Assembly: GCA_002371825.1 (NCBI GenBank) | Contig: DFHF01000008.1 | Location: 45,473-109,472 of the forward strand | DNA: 64,000 nucleotides | Source of the DNA: Ruminococcus flavefaciens | GTDB lineage: Bacteria > Bacillota > Clostridia > Oscillospirales > Ruminococcaceae | Direction of reading: 5' to 3' | Part shown: piece after piece, positions 1-7,133 of the stretch | How positions within the stretch are numbered: position 1 is the stretch's first letter | Layout of the letters: each line of letters begins with the position of its first letter | Program-made: the position numbers and the translations under genes | The notes under the pieces: model-generated | Told to the model about the DNA's origin: nothing | What the model saw: the letters and a program-made list of their open reading frames with translations, nothing else | Database searches by the model: none

Positions 1-368
1 AGTGTTGTAAGGCTGTTCTTGAAGATCTGCTCGAAGCCGAGGAACTTGATGATACCGAGATTTACTGAGGGGTGGAGTCTGATACCGCCCTTATAAGGTC
101 CGATTGCAGAGTTGAACTGTACACGGAAGCCTCTGTTTACCTGTACCTTGCCATTGTCATCAACCCAGGGTACACGGAACATGAGCTGTCTCTCAGGCTC
201 AACGATACGCTCGAAAACGCCTGCATCGATGAGATCCTGTCTCTTTTCTGCAACGGGTTCAAGAGTCTCAAGTACTTCAGTAACAGCCTGAAGGAACTCG
301 GGCTCTGCGGGATTTCTTTTCTTTACTGATTCAAAAAGATCGATAAGATACTGATTTTTTAACGCCAT
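1..368 (-). CDS. gdhA: NADP-type glutamate dehydrogenase, 5' part only
   Basis: This is the first ~122 codons of a gene that runs off the left edge. Glutamate dehydrogenase aminates 2-oxoglutarate with ammonium to make glutamate in the cytosol, the main ammonium entry point in rumen Ruminococcus. The translation begins MALKNQYLIDLFESVKKRNP and contains the family's substrate-site stretch GPYKGGIRLHPSVN and LGFEQIFKNSL, which is characteristic of hexameric bacterial GdhA. The start is an ATG with AAAGGAGG eight to nine bases upstream. A sigma-A type promoter and a hairpin-bearing leader lie just upstream. The cofactor domain is outside the window, so NADP specificity is inferred from the family. 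Confidence 0.93.
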   Translation of the reverse strand, partial: MALKNQYLIDLFESVKKRNPAEPEFLQAVTEVLETLEPVAEKRQDLIDAGVFERIVEPERQLMFRVPWVDDNGKVQVNRGFRVQFNSAIGPYKGGIRLHPSVNLGIIKFLGFEQIFKNSLTT

Positions 369-388
369 TGTTAAAAAACCTCCTTTAA

Positions 389-445
389 ATTATTCTGCTT
401 TCGCAGTTCAAGAATAATTATAGCACTCCGCGCGCCGATTTGCAA
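389..445 (-). promoter_or_regulatory. gdhA promoter and leader hairpin
   Basis: On the minus strand TTGCAA (445-440) and TATAAT (422-417) are separated by 17 bases. The predicted transcript opens with an inverted repeat, ATTATTCT pairing with AGAATAAT (418-389) around an inner CTGC/GCAG stem, ending just before the ribosome-binding site. A role in gdhA control is inference. Confidence 0.6.
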
Positions 446-498
446 GAGGGAAAAGGGGTGAATTGACCTGTGGAGAGCGATTTGTTAATTCTGCACAA

Positions 499-936
499 TC
501 ACGCCTCTTTGCGGAATACCGTCTTTTGTTCATTTATTGCGTCGATAATTTCGGGGCCGTTGACTAAACGGAAGGCTTTCAGCGCCTTATCGCCGGAGGA
601 AACGGCTACGCCCGAGTTGGGGAGCGGCTCCGCGGAGTCTATCTTGGATACGTGTATCCTGTCGTCTCCGAAGAAAACGTATCCGCCGGAGACCTCTATA
701 GGCTTGCGGTCCTTATAAACGGCCGCAAGAAAGATCAGGTAACCGAGAATAGCCGCCCCGCACAGGACTATTGCGGACGTTATGTAAAGGGCCGCCGTTA
801 TGGTCGTTTCATAGCCGCCGAGCCTGAAAACTACGGGCGTAAGCAGCAGACCCGCCATAATAGCAAGTAAAATTACAAAAGGCGTAATATAGCTCTTATA
901 CCTCGAGCGGACGTAATAATCTTTGTTTTCAGTCAT
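499..936 (-). CDS. two-TM membrane protein of unknown function
   Basis: A 145-residue protein that I do not recognise. Two hydrophobic helices (about residues 18-37 and 46-73) are followed by a soluble ~70-residue C-terminal domain rich in beta-prone stretches (IEVSGGYVFFGDDRIHVS), perhaps a PH-like or YcxB-like cytosolic module. I chose the ATG at 936 because GGGAGG lies just upstream; longer reading frames lack this. A promoter with TTGACT and TATAAT at 17-base spacing sits directly before it. Codon use is more GC-rich in third positions (GCC, GGC, GCG) than in the neighbouring dockerin and biosynthetic genes, as in the small gene at 1004-1180, which may mean recent acquisition of the pair. 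Confidence 0.75.
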   Translation of the reverse strand: MTENKDYYVRSRYKSYITPFVILLAIMAGLLLTPVVFRLGGYETTITAALYITSAIVLCGAAILGYLIFLAAVYKDRKPIEVSGGYVFFGDDRIHVSKIDSAEPLPNSGVAVSSGDKALKAFRLVNGPEIIDAINEQKTVFRKEA

Positions 937-973
937 AAAAAAGGCCTCCCTTTCGCGGTTTTTTCTTATGATA

Positions 974-1002
974 ATTATACCATGAAAGGGAGGGAAAGTC
1001 AA
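974..1002 (-). promoter_or_regulatory. promoter of the two-TM protein gene
   Basis: Minus-strand TTGACT (1002-997) and TATAAT (979-974) are separated by 17 bases. The promoter overlaps the end of the upstream 58-codon gene, so the two minus-strand genes need not share a transcript. Confidence 0.65.
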
Positions 1003-1003
1003 G

Positions 1004-1180
1004 CTATCGGCTCTTGCCGTCCGTGGACGGATGAAGGTCCTCGCTTGACTCGAGGTAGGGATCGCCGTCAGTCTCGGCGGGGACGAGTCCCGGCCTTTCG
1101 CCGCGCGCGGCCGTCGGACAAAGGTATTCAAAACCGTCGTCCATGGGATCTCCGAACGGGTAAACTTTCTTTTTGTTCAT
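1004..1180 (-). CDS. 58-residue small protein, unknown
   Basis: A short frame beginning MNKKKVYPFGDPMDDGFEYL, with CGGAGG seven bases before the ATG. The product is hydrophilic, acidic toward the C-terminus and has no membrane segment or recognised motif. It lies divergent from the DUF1292 gene and 67 bases upstream of the two-TM gene. A good ribosome-binding site and a stop close to the next gene's promoter favour a real gene, but the GC-rich sequence also makes chance open frames more likely here. Confidence 0.5.
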   Translation of the reverse strand: MNKKKVYPFGDPMDDGFEYLCPTAARGERPGLVPAETDGDPYLESSEDLHPSTDGKSR

Positions 1181-1243
1181 ATTTATCGCCTCCGGAACTA
1201 TTATCCTCAAAAATCGAACGATTATGCGCGCCGAAACCCGCGC

Positions 1244-1272
1244 TTGCAAAAATCCGGGAAATGTGTTAGAAT
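1244..1272 (+). promoter_or_regulatory. promoter of the DUF1292 gene
   Basis: TTGCAA (1244-1249) and TAGAAT (1267-1272) with a 17-base spacer ending AATGTGT. The TGTG extension before the -10 box recurs at several promoters in the window. Confidence 0.6.
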
Positions 1273-1318
1273 AGTATCGTAAGAAAAACGCCCCCCGATA
1301 TACGAAAGGAGCTTTATT

Positions 1319-1612
1319 ATGAGCGATATCAACAAAGAGCCCGAGGAGCTCGAAGAAGAGGAAAACGAGAACTATATAACCCTTACCGACGACGACGGGA
1401 ACGATATCTCCTTCGAGGTGCTTGACACTATTGAGTACAAGGACAGACTTTTTGCTGTTCTTCTGCCATTTGAGGATGAGGATGATGAGGTAGTGATACT
1501 TGAGATCATTCCCGGTGAAGACCCTGAAATGGACGATTTTGTCACTGTTGACGATGAGGATCTGCTCAACGAAGTGTTTGAGGAGTTCCAGAAGCGTGCA
1601 GACGAAGAGTGA
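1319..1612 (+). CDS. DUF1292 (YrzB-type) acidic protein
   Basis: A 97-residue, strongly acidic protein. The core (ITLTDDDGNDISFEVLDTIE, then ...LFAVLLPFEDED and VVILEI) matches the DUF1292/YrzB family, which in Firmicutes usually lies beside yrrK and alaS and has no firmly assigned biochemical role. Here it stands alone behind its own promoter. AAAGGAGC precedes the ATG. The C-terminal tail (LLNEVFEEFQKRADEE) is the usual family ending. Length is normal for the family. Confidence 0.85.
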   Translation: MSDINKEPEELEEEENENYITLTDDDGNDISFEVLDTIEYKDRLFAVLLPFEDEDDEVVILEIIPGEDPEMDDFVTVDDEDLLNEVFEEFQKRADEE

Positions 1613-1705
1613 TGATCCTCCGGACAAGAAATGAACAGCTGTCAGGAAAGCAGTGACTTTCCGGCGGCTGTTTTCATATATACAACGTATCATCGCTTAT
1701 TATAC

Positions 1706-1734
1706 TTGTTTTGTTCACAAAGGTGTGTTATAAT
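1706..1734 (+). promoter_or_regulatory. promoter of the Big2/dockerin gene
   Basis: TTGTTT (1706-1711) and TATAAT (1729-1734) with a 17-base spacer containing the TGTG extension. Transcription would begin near 1741, immediately before a double hairpin. Confidence 0.55.
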
Positions 1735-1746
1735 AAATATGTTCTC

Positions 1747-1788
1747 AATGATCGCAGCAAGGCGGTCATTGCTCCGGACTTTGTCCGG
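1747..1788 (+). repeat. double-hairpin leader element, copy 1
   Basis: Two consecutive inverted repeats sit at the predicted 5' end of the transcript. The first is AATGATCGC-agcaa-GGCGGTCATT and the second is CCGGA-CTTTG-TCCGG. A second copy with different stem bases but the same architecture lies at 41507-41550 on the minus strand, again right after a promoter. Function is unknown; it could be an RNA leader structure or a dispersed repeat. Confidence 0.5.
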
Positions 1789-1823
1789 CCTTGTCAATAT
1801 ATGATAACAGCGGAGGTAATTTC

Positions 1824-3335
1824 ATGAAATACAGTAAATTGACGGCATTTGCAGCGGCACTGGCACTCCTTGGGGGACAGCCTGTTTCGCAGACTGTGAT
1901 ATCCATGCCTGCAGCAGCAGTTTCTGACGCTGAGAGTATTGCCGGCTCGGTAACGCTTAAGATAGGCGAGAGCGTTGTTCCGCAGCAGACATCGGGCAGC
2001 GAGACTCCTTCATGGACCAGCGATGATCCGAAAATAGCTTCAGTTAGCGCAGCCGGAGAGATAACCGGTGTTTCAGAGGGAACTACATATATAAATGCCA
2101 TATTCTCATCAGGCATACAGAAGTTCAAAGTAACTGTAATAAAAAAGAACGATGCTGATGAGGATAAGGAGACTGTTACTGACCTTGGAACCGTGCAGCT
2201 GGATAACAGCCGTGCAGTTGTATCTGCAAAGCTCAACAATGCTCCTGACGGAACTCCGGTGTGGAGCTCCTCAGACACAAAGGTAGCTTCTGTGGATCAG
2301 GAGGGCACGATTACTGCCGTCGGCAGCGGAGAGTGTATTGTTACAGCGGTGATAGGCAAAAACAAGTATGTCCTGAAAGTAGTATCCACCTTCAGACCGG
2401 AGGATGCAGTTACTGAAAAGCAGAAATTTACTCTTGGGAAAATAGAGCTTTCCGATGATAAGCCCTCAGTTACTGCTGATCTTGGACTTGGAGAAGGTGT
2501 TGAGATCACCTGGAGCAGCAGTGACGACAAAATTGCGACTGTTGACAAAAACGGCAGGATCACTGCTCATTCAGCAGGCTCCTGCAAGATAACTGCTGAG
2601 ACGGAAAACGCTGTATATGTTGCAGATCTGGAGTCTTCATATACCGGAAGCCCGGATGTGACTGAAAAGGTCATAGGCAGTGTAAAGCTTACACAGGATG
2701 TGCCTGATAAGAAGCTGAATCTCACTATTACTGATTTTACCGGAGTGAAGTGGAGCTCAACTGATGAAAAGGTGGCTGTTCCCGACGGCAGCGGCAGGAT
2801 CATTGCAGTGGGCTCAGGAAGCTGTCAGATCAGATTTATTAAGGACAGCGTGACATATATCGTAAATGTTGAATCAGAGTTCAGACCTGCTTCCGAGCTG
2901 AAGGAGACTGATTGCTCCGGAACTATTATTGGTCTTGGCAATAAAATGGAGCTTTCAGGCGGCAGCAGTGAGGTCCTTGAATGGGAGTCTCTTAATGAGG
3001 ATGTGGCAGTTGTCAGTGACAAGGGAGTTGTTACCTCAAAGTCCGAGGGCATAGCAGTGATAAAGGCGCACTATGCTGATTACTCCAGTGCGATAGCGGT
3101 TCAGGTCAAGATCGTACCCCTTCCGGGAGATGCAGACTGTGATGCAAAGGTCAAGATGAATGACGCAGTTCTCATAATGCAGTCCATGAGTAATCCTGAC
3201 AGATATACTCTTGAAGGACAGGCAGAAAAAAATGCTGACTGCTATGGAAAAAATGACGGCATAACACCTAATGATGCACTTGCAGTACAGAAATACCTGC
3301 TTAATATATACAAGTCTCTCCCTGTTGAAGAATAA
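1824..3335 (+). CDS. secreted Big2-repeat protein with C-terminal dockerin
   Basis: A 503-residue extracellular protein. It has a signal peptide (LTAFAAALALLGGQPVS...), then five Ig-like Big_2 repeats of ~65-75 residues each (repeating core W.SSD.K.A.V...G.I.A...G...I.A), then a C-terminal dockerin-like pair of Ca-binding segments (GDADCDAKVKMNDAVLIMQ and NADCYGKNDGITPNDALAVQ). Dockerins plug proteins into cellulosomal scaffoldins through cohesins, so the protein is probably a structural, binding or adhesive cellulosome component; no catalytic module is visible. The ATG at 1824 is chosen because GGAGG lies upstream and the signal peptide starts there; an upstream ATG would add residues before the signal. 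The dockerin is a divergent type. Confidence 0.85.
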   Translation: MKYSKLTAFAAALALLGGQPVSQTVISMPAAAVSDAESIAGSVTLKIGESVVPQQTSGSETPSWTSDDPKIASVSAAGEITGVSEGTTYINAIFSSGIQKFKVTVIKKNDADEDKETVTDLGTVQLDNSRAVVSAKLNNAPDGTPVWSSSDTKVASVDQEGTITAVGSGECIVTAVIGKNKYVLKVVSTFRPEDAVTEKQKFTLGKIELSDDKPSVTADLGLGEGVEITWSSSDDKIATVDKNGRITAHSAGSCKITAETENAVYVADLESSYTGSPDVTEKVIGSVKLTQDVPDKKLNLTITDFTGVKWSSTDEKVAVPDGSGRIIAVGSGSCQIRFIKDSVTYIVNVESEFRPASELKETDCSGTIIGLGNKMELSGGSSEVLEWESLNEDVAVVSDKGVVTSKSEGIAVIKAHYADYSSAIAVQVKIVPLPGDADCDAKVKMNDAVLIMQSMSNPDRYTLEGQAEKNADCYGKNDGITPNDALAVQKYLLNIYKSLPVEE

Positions 3336-3356
3336 ACAGGGATGAAAGGAAAAACC

Positions 3357-4055
3357 ATGAAGATCACCACTAACAGCAGCCGGAAGGAGCTTCTGCGGAG
3401 CGTCATGAACGCAGATATGTCCGAGCCTGAATTTATATCAGTCCTTGATGAAGATCTTGATCTGCTGCGGCAGTTTTTCAGCTACTATAAATGCGCTATA
3501 ATGGAGATAGAGACCAAATTCCGGGTACTGAACGAGCAGTTCTCCCTTGACGGTGAGAGCAACCCCATAGAGTTCATACAGTCCAGGATGAAGAGCTATG
3601 GCAGTATCTACAGGAAGATATCCGCCAAAAACATTCCCCCGAAACTGGAGGCCATTGAACAGGAGATAAATGACATTGCCGGAGTTCGTGTTGTATGCTC
3701 ATTCATACAGGATATATACAGGCTTGCGGACTGCTTCCTGAGCCAGGACGATATCTTCCTTATCGAGCGCAAGGACTATATAGATTCTCCCAAGCCCAAT
3801 GGCTACCGGAGCCTTCACCTCATCGTTGCAGTGCCGATATTCCTTGAAAACGAAAAGCGTATGGTAAAGGTGGAGGTGCAGCTCAGGACTATAGCAATGG
3901 ACTTCTGGGCCAGCCTTGAACACAAACTCAGGTATAAGAAGGATCTCCCTCAGGAAAAGCTGGAGCTTCTCTCCGGCGGACTTAAAGAGTGTGCAGACGA
4001 AAGTGCCCGCTGGGATGACCGTATGCAGGAGATAAAGAATATGCTTGAAGAATAA
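3357..4055 (+). CDS. small alarmone synthetase (GTP pyrophosphokinase, YjbM/YwaC type)
   Basis: This 232-residue cytosolic enzyme makes (p)ppGpp by moving pyrophosphate from ATP to GTP or GDP. The RelA/SpoT synthetase fold is visible: IAGVRVVCSFIQDIYRLADC, the G-loop-like SPKPNGYRSLHLIV, the conserved VEVQLRTIAMDFWASLEHKL and a C-terminal helical region. It lacks the HD hydrolase, TGS and ACT domains of long RSH enzymes, which is typical of SAS proteins. AAAGGA precedes the ATG at 3357 with six-base spacing; an upstream ATG at 3342 has no site. It starts 21 bases after the dockerin gene and precedes thiD by 16 bases, so the three may be co-transcribed. Confidence 0.9.
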   Translation: MKITTNSSRKELLRSVMNADMSEPEFISVLDEDLDLLRQFFSYYKCAIMEIETKFRVLNEQFSLDGESNPIEFIQSRMKSYGSIYRKISAKNIPPKLEAIEQEINDIAGVRVVCSFIQDIYRLADCFLSQDDIFLIERKDYIDSPKPNGYRSLHLIVAVPIFLENEKRMVKVEVQLRTIAMDFWASLEHKLRYKKDLPQEKLELLSGGLKECADESARWDDRMQEIKNMLEE

Positions 4056-4071
4056 TTTTTTGGAGGTCCTT

Positions 4072-4869
4072 ATGAAAACAGCACTTACTATTGCCGGCAG
4101 TGATTCCAGCGGCGGAGCAGGTATACAGGCCGACATCAAAACTATGACAGCCAACGGCGTTTATGCCATGAGCGCTATAACTGCACTGACTGCCCAGAAT
4201 ACCACAGGAGTGACAGGTATCATGGACGTTACTCCGGAATTTCTGGGCAAACAGCTGGACAGTGTGTTTACAGATATCTTCCCTGATGCTGTAAAGATAG
4301 GCATGGTGTCCTCTTCCGGACTTATTTCTGTAATAGCCTCAAAGCTCAGAGAGTACGGGGCGAAGAATATCGTTCTTGACCCGGTCATGGTGGCGACCAG
4401 CGGAGCAAGGCTAATATCCGAGGATGCTGTGGAAACGCTGGTAAATGAGCTGATCCCGCTGGCAGACATCATAACCCCGAATATCCCTGAAACTGAGGTT
4501 CTGGCGGGAATGAAGATCGATTCTGCTGAGGATATGGAAGCGGCTGCCGGACTTATATCCAAGCGGTATGACTGTGCAGTACTGTGCAAGGGCGGACACA
4601 GTCTTAATGACGCAAATGATCTGCTCTGGCAGAACGGCTGTGGACAGTGGTTCAGCGGCAAGAGGATAGACAATCCAAATACCCACGGAACCGGCTGCAC
4701 TCTTTCCAGTGCCATAGCCTCAAATCTGGCTAAGGGATACAGTATGCAAGAGGCTGTGGAGAGGGCAAAGGACTATATTTCCGGTGCGCTTGCAGCTATG
4801 CTTGACCTTGGAAAAGGCTCCGGCCCTATGGATCATGCCTTTGCTATCGACAATGAATATACAAAATAA
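4072..4869 (+). CDS. thiD: hydroxymethylpyrimidine/phosphomethylpyrimidine kinase
   Basis: A 265-residue ribokinase-fold enzyme that phosphorylates HMP and HMP-P in thiamine pyrophosphate synthesis. Visible family marks are the N-terminal LTIAGSDSSGGAGIQADIKT, DPVMVATSGARLI in the middle, ITPNIPETEVLAGM, and the anion-hole/catalytic motif NTHGTGCTLSSAIAS. The ATG at 4072 follows TTTGGAGG and gives the canonical N-terminus; the frame also opens upstream, overlapping the alarmone synthetase, but without a site. No TPP riboswitch is visible upstream. A MITE-like element lies downstream. Confidence 0.95.
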   Translation: MKTALTIAGSDSSGGAGIQADIKTMTANGVYAMSAITALTAQNTTGVTGIMDVTPEFLGKQLDSVFTDIFPDAVKIGMVSSSGLISVIASKLREYGAKNIVLDPVMVATSGARLISEDAVETLVNELIPLADIITPNIPETEVLAGMKIDSAEDMEAAAGLISKRYDCAVLCKGGHSLNDANDLLWQNGCGQWFSGKRIDNPNTHGTGCTLSSAIASNLAKGYSMQEAVERAKDYISGALAAMLDLGKGSGPMDHAFAIDNEYTK

Positions 4870-4872
4870 AAA

Positions 4873-5177
4873 AAGGGCTCGCCGTAGTAACTGCACTAAT
4901 ATAGAAGTTTTATGTGTGATTATCGGTGGAAACCTTTCTGAGGAAAGGTTCTCCCCCGAGCCCCCTTCCAAAGACTTTTGATCCTGATTTTTTTCATATA
5001 GGGCGCTCATATAATAAAAGAGCGCTCTATATTTATACAGAGCGCCCTATATGAAAAAAATAAAAACCGGAAGTTTTAGGAAAGGAGTTTGAGGAACAAC
5101 CCTTTTTCAAAAGGGTTTTCCTCAATAAACACTTATAAAACTTCTATACAAGTGCTCCTATTAAAGGTGAGCCCTTC
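4873..5177 (+). repeat. MITE-like long inverted-repeat element
   Basis: About 305 bases between thiD and ilvE form nested inverted repeats. The ends are AAGGGCTCGCC and GGTGAGCCCTT. Next inside, TATAGAAGTTTTAT pairs with ATAAAACTTCTATA. The centre holds a perfect 21-base arm pair (4988-5008 with 5040-5060) around GGGCGCTC. An internal short hairpin (AACCTTTC...GAAAGGTT) is also present. No coding capacity was found. This fits a non-autonomous element or bacterial interspersed repeat; it may also act as terminator for both convergent genes. Confidence 0.7.
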
Positions 5178-5192
5178 AATTATATGTAAAAA

Positions 5193-6260
5193 TTATTCAA
5201 CAGGAACGATCCAGCCGAACTTATCCTCGATCTTGCCCCACTGGATACCAGTCATTGTATCATAGAGCATCTGAGAGATCTTGCCGATCTTGTTGCCATT
5301 TATCTCCATAACCTTATCGTTCCACTTGAGGTGGCCTACAGGAGAGATAACAGCAGCAGTACCTGTACCGAATACTTCGTCGAGCTTGCCAGCGTCGTAA
5401 GCATCAGCGATCTCCTGGATATCGATACGTCTTTCCTCAACCTCGAGACCCATTGACTTGCATACCTCGATAGCAGACTTTCTTGTGATACCAGGGAGGA
5501 TAGAGCCCTGGAGCATAGGTGTAACTATCTTGCCGTCGATAACGAAGAAGATGTTCATAGCGCCGACTTCCTCGATGTACTTCTGCTCAACACCGTCGAG
5601 CCAGAGTACCTGAGAGTAGTTCTGCTTGTGAGCCTCATCCTGGCCGATAAGTGAAGCAGCGTAGTTACCGCCTGTCTTAGCGAAGCCCATACCGCCTCTT
5701 ACTGCACGGACATACTTGCTCTCAACATAGATATTAACAGGGTTGAGGCCGCTCTCGTAGTAAGCGCCGGAAGGAGAAAGGATGATTATGAAGAGGTAGT
5801 GCTCACCGGGCTTAACGCCGAGGAAAGGATCTACTGCAATGATGAAAGGACGGATGTAGAGTGACTCGCCTTCCTTTGAGGGGACCCAGTCCTTCTCAAC
5901 CTTGAGGAGTTCCATGAGGCACTGCATACCAAGCTCTTCGGGAAGCTCCGGGATAACAAGTCTCTCATTGGACTTATTGAGTCTCTTGAAGTTTTCCTGA
6001 GGACGGAAGAGCTGAACCTTATTGTCAGCTGTTCTGTAAGCCTTGAGGCCCTCGAATACTTCCTGACCGTAGTGGAAGCACATAGCGGCAGGAGAGAGAT
6101 CGATATTGCCGTAGGGCATTATTTCAGGATCATGCCAGCCCTGACCCTCGTCATAAGGCATAACGAGCATATAGTCAGTAAAGATGTGACCAAAGCCGAG
6201 CTTGTCGCCTGGCTGAGGCTTAGCCTTAAGGGAAGCTGCTTTTGTGAATTTGATTTCCAT
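5193..6260 (-). CDS. ilvE: branched-chain amino acid aminotransferase
   Basis: A 355-residue PLP enzyme (fold type IV) that interconverts branched-chain amino acids and their 2-oxo acids with glutamate/2-oxoglutarate. The PLP lysine lies in GGMGFAKTGGNYAAS; other family segments are FHYGQEVFEGLKAYR, YIRPFIIAVDPFLG, LWLDGVEQKYIEEVGAMN, GSILPGITRKS and EVFGTGTAAVISPV. Length matches the BCAT_beta (eukaryote-like) group. GAAGG lies upstream of the ATG. The start is 15 bases after a 49-codon gene, suggesting co-transcription or coupling. Confidence 0.95.
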   Translation of the reverse strand: MEIKFTKAASLKAKPQPGDKLGFGHIFTDYMLVMPYDEGQGWHDPEIMPYGNIDLSPAAMCFHYGQEVFEGLKAYRTADNKVQLFRPQENFKRLNKSNERLVIPELPEELGMQCLMELLKVEKDWVPSKEGESLYIRPFIIAVDPFLGVKPGEHYLFIIILSPSGAYYESGLNPVNIYVESKYVRAVRGGMGFAKTGGNYAASLIGQDEAHKQNYSQVLWLDGVEQKYIEEVGAMNIFFVIDGKIVTPMLQGSILPGITRKSAIEVCKSMGLEVEERRIDIQEIADAYDAGKLDEVFGTGTAAVISPVGHLKWNDKVMEINGNKIGKISQMLYDTMTGIQWGKIEDKFGWIVPVE

Positions 6261-6275
6261 TATATTCTACCTTCT

Positions 6276-6425
6276 TTAAAAATATTTAACAGAATTATTT
6301 ATGTCGCTAACCTGGAAGTAAGTTTTTTCAAAGAGGCGCCTGCATACAATAAATGCGGCAGCTGTGATACCTACTGCACAGACAGTTGCTGCTGCGGCAG
6401 TAATGATGATTTTTTCTGTACTCAT
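6276..6425 (-). CDS. 49-residue single-TM protein upstream of ilvE
   Basis: A short frame starting MSTEKIIITAAAATVCAVG with AAAGGAAG at good spacing. One hydrophobic helix (about residues 5-27) ends in a basic CRR stop-transfer patch, followed by a short polar tail. The stop lies 15 bases before the ilvE ATG, so the two are likely on one transcript. I do not recognise the family; it is not a leader rich in Ile, Leu or Val codons in the way attenuator peptides are. It could be a small membrane protein or a translated leader. Confidence 0.55.
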   Translation of the reverse strand: MSTEKIIITAAAATVCAVGITAAAFIVCRRLFEKTYFQVSDINNSVKYF

Positions 6426-6509
6426 AGATACACTTCCTTTGAAAAATAGTTTACAACATATAATTATATCACATCAAAGCATAAAATGCAATAGTCTGAG
6501 CGGAGTTTT

Positions 6510-7133
6510 TTATTCGTCGTAGGTACGCACTCTCAATACAGCTCCCAGCTTCTCAGCTATTTCACGGGAGGCTTCTATCTGCTCAGGCGGTATAACGTCT
6601 ACTACTGACATCATGACCTTTGCTTTGCCGGTCTTTACGCAGTCAGCTGTGAATTTCTGCATAGCCTCGAATGCCTCTGGGAATTTCGGGCGTGTTACAG
6701 CCATATACTCGTCTTTGGTACCTGCATTGAGGCTTACGGAGACAACATCCAGTGCAGAGCAGAGTTCTTCTGCGATGCTTCTGCCGTGGATAAGGTCACC
6801 GAGACCATTTGTATTTATCCTCAGCACAGGACATCCCTTTATACTGCGGAGGAATCCTGCTGTTTCAAGCAGGGTCTCAAGTCTCTCTGTAGGCTCTCCG
6901 TAGCCGCAGAATACTATCTCGTCGTAAGAGGCGATATCACGCTTTGAAAGGTCAGCCTTTATCTCATCCATAGAGGGCTCATGCTCCAGCCATAGCGGGT
7001 CTGAGCCGTAAGCTCCGTCAGCGTTGTTTCTTATGCAGAATGTACAAGCGCAGGGGCATTTATTTGTGAGATTAAGATAAAGATTATTTCCCACCTCGTA
7101 GGATATAGTCATAGCTTTATTCATACTATTCAT
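6510..7133 (-). CDS. TatD-linked radical SAM protein
   Basis: About 207 residues. The cluster motif NKCPCACTFC (Cys-x3-Cys-x2-Cys) binds the 4Fe-4S centre that cleaves S-adenosylmethionine. Further marks are YDEIVFCGYGEPTERLETL (the GGE-like SAM site), LRINTNGLGDL and DVVSVSLNAGTKDEY. This short form matches the radical SAM group described as linked or fused to TatD hydrolases; substrate unknown. The ATG at 7133 overlaps the stop of the upstream lipoprotein gene (ATGAATAG), implying translational coupling; ATG 7124 is an alternative with better spacing to GGAG. A tatD gene lies 3.7 kb away on the other strand. Confidence 0.85.
   Translation of the reverse strand: MNSMNKAMTISYEVGNNLYLNLTNKCPCACTFCIRNNADGAYGSDPLWLEHEPSMDEIKADLSKRDIASYDEIVFCGYGEPTERLETLLETAGFLRSIKGCPVLRINTNGLGDLIHGRSIAEELCSALDVVSVSLNAGTKDEYMAVTRPKFPEAFEAMQKFTADCVKTGKAKVMMSVVDVIPPEQIEASREIAEKLGAVLRVRTYDE

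Noticed and set aside
1372..1569. Ser-rich minus-strand open frame opposite the DUF1292 gene
   Set aside because: Mirror image of an acidic coding strand; no ribosome-binding site and low-complexity product.
4000..4072. TPP riboswitch upstream of thiD
   Set aside because: thiD starts 16 bases after the alarmone synthetase stop; no space for a THI box and none seen.
6613..6903. Long plus-strand frame opposite the radical SAM gene
   Set aside because: Shadow frame; the radical SAM motifs are clearly on the minus strand.
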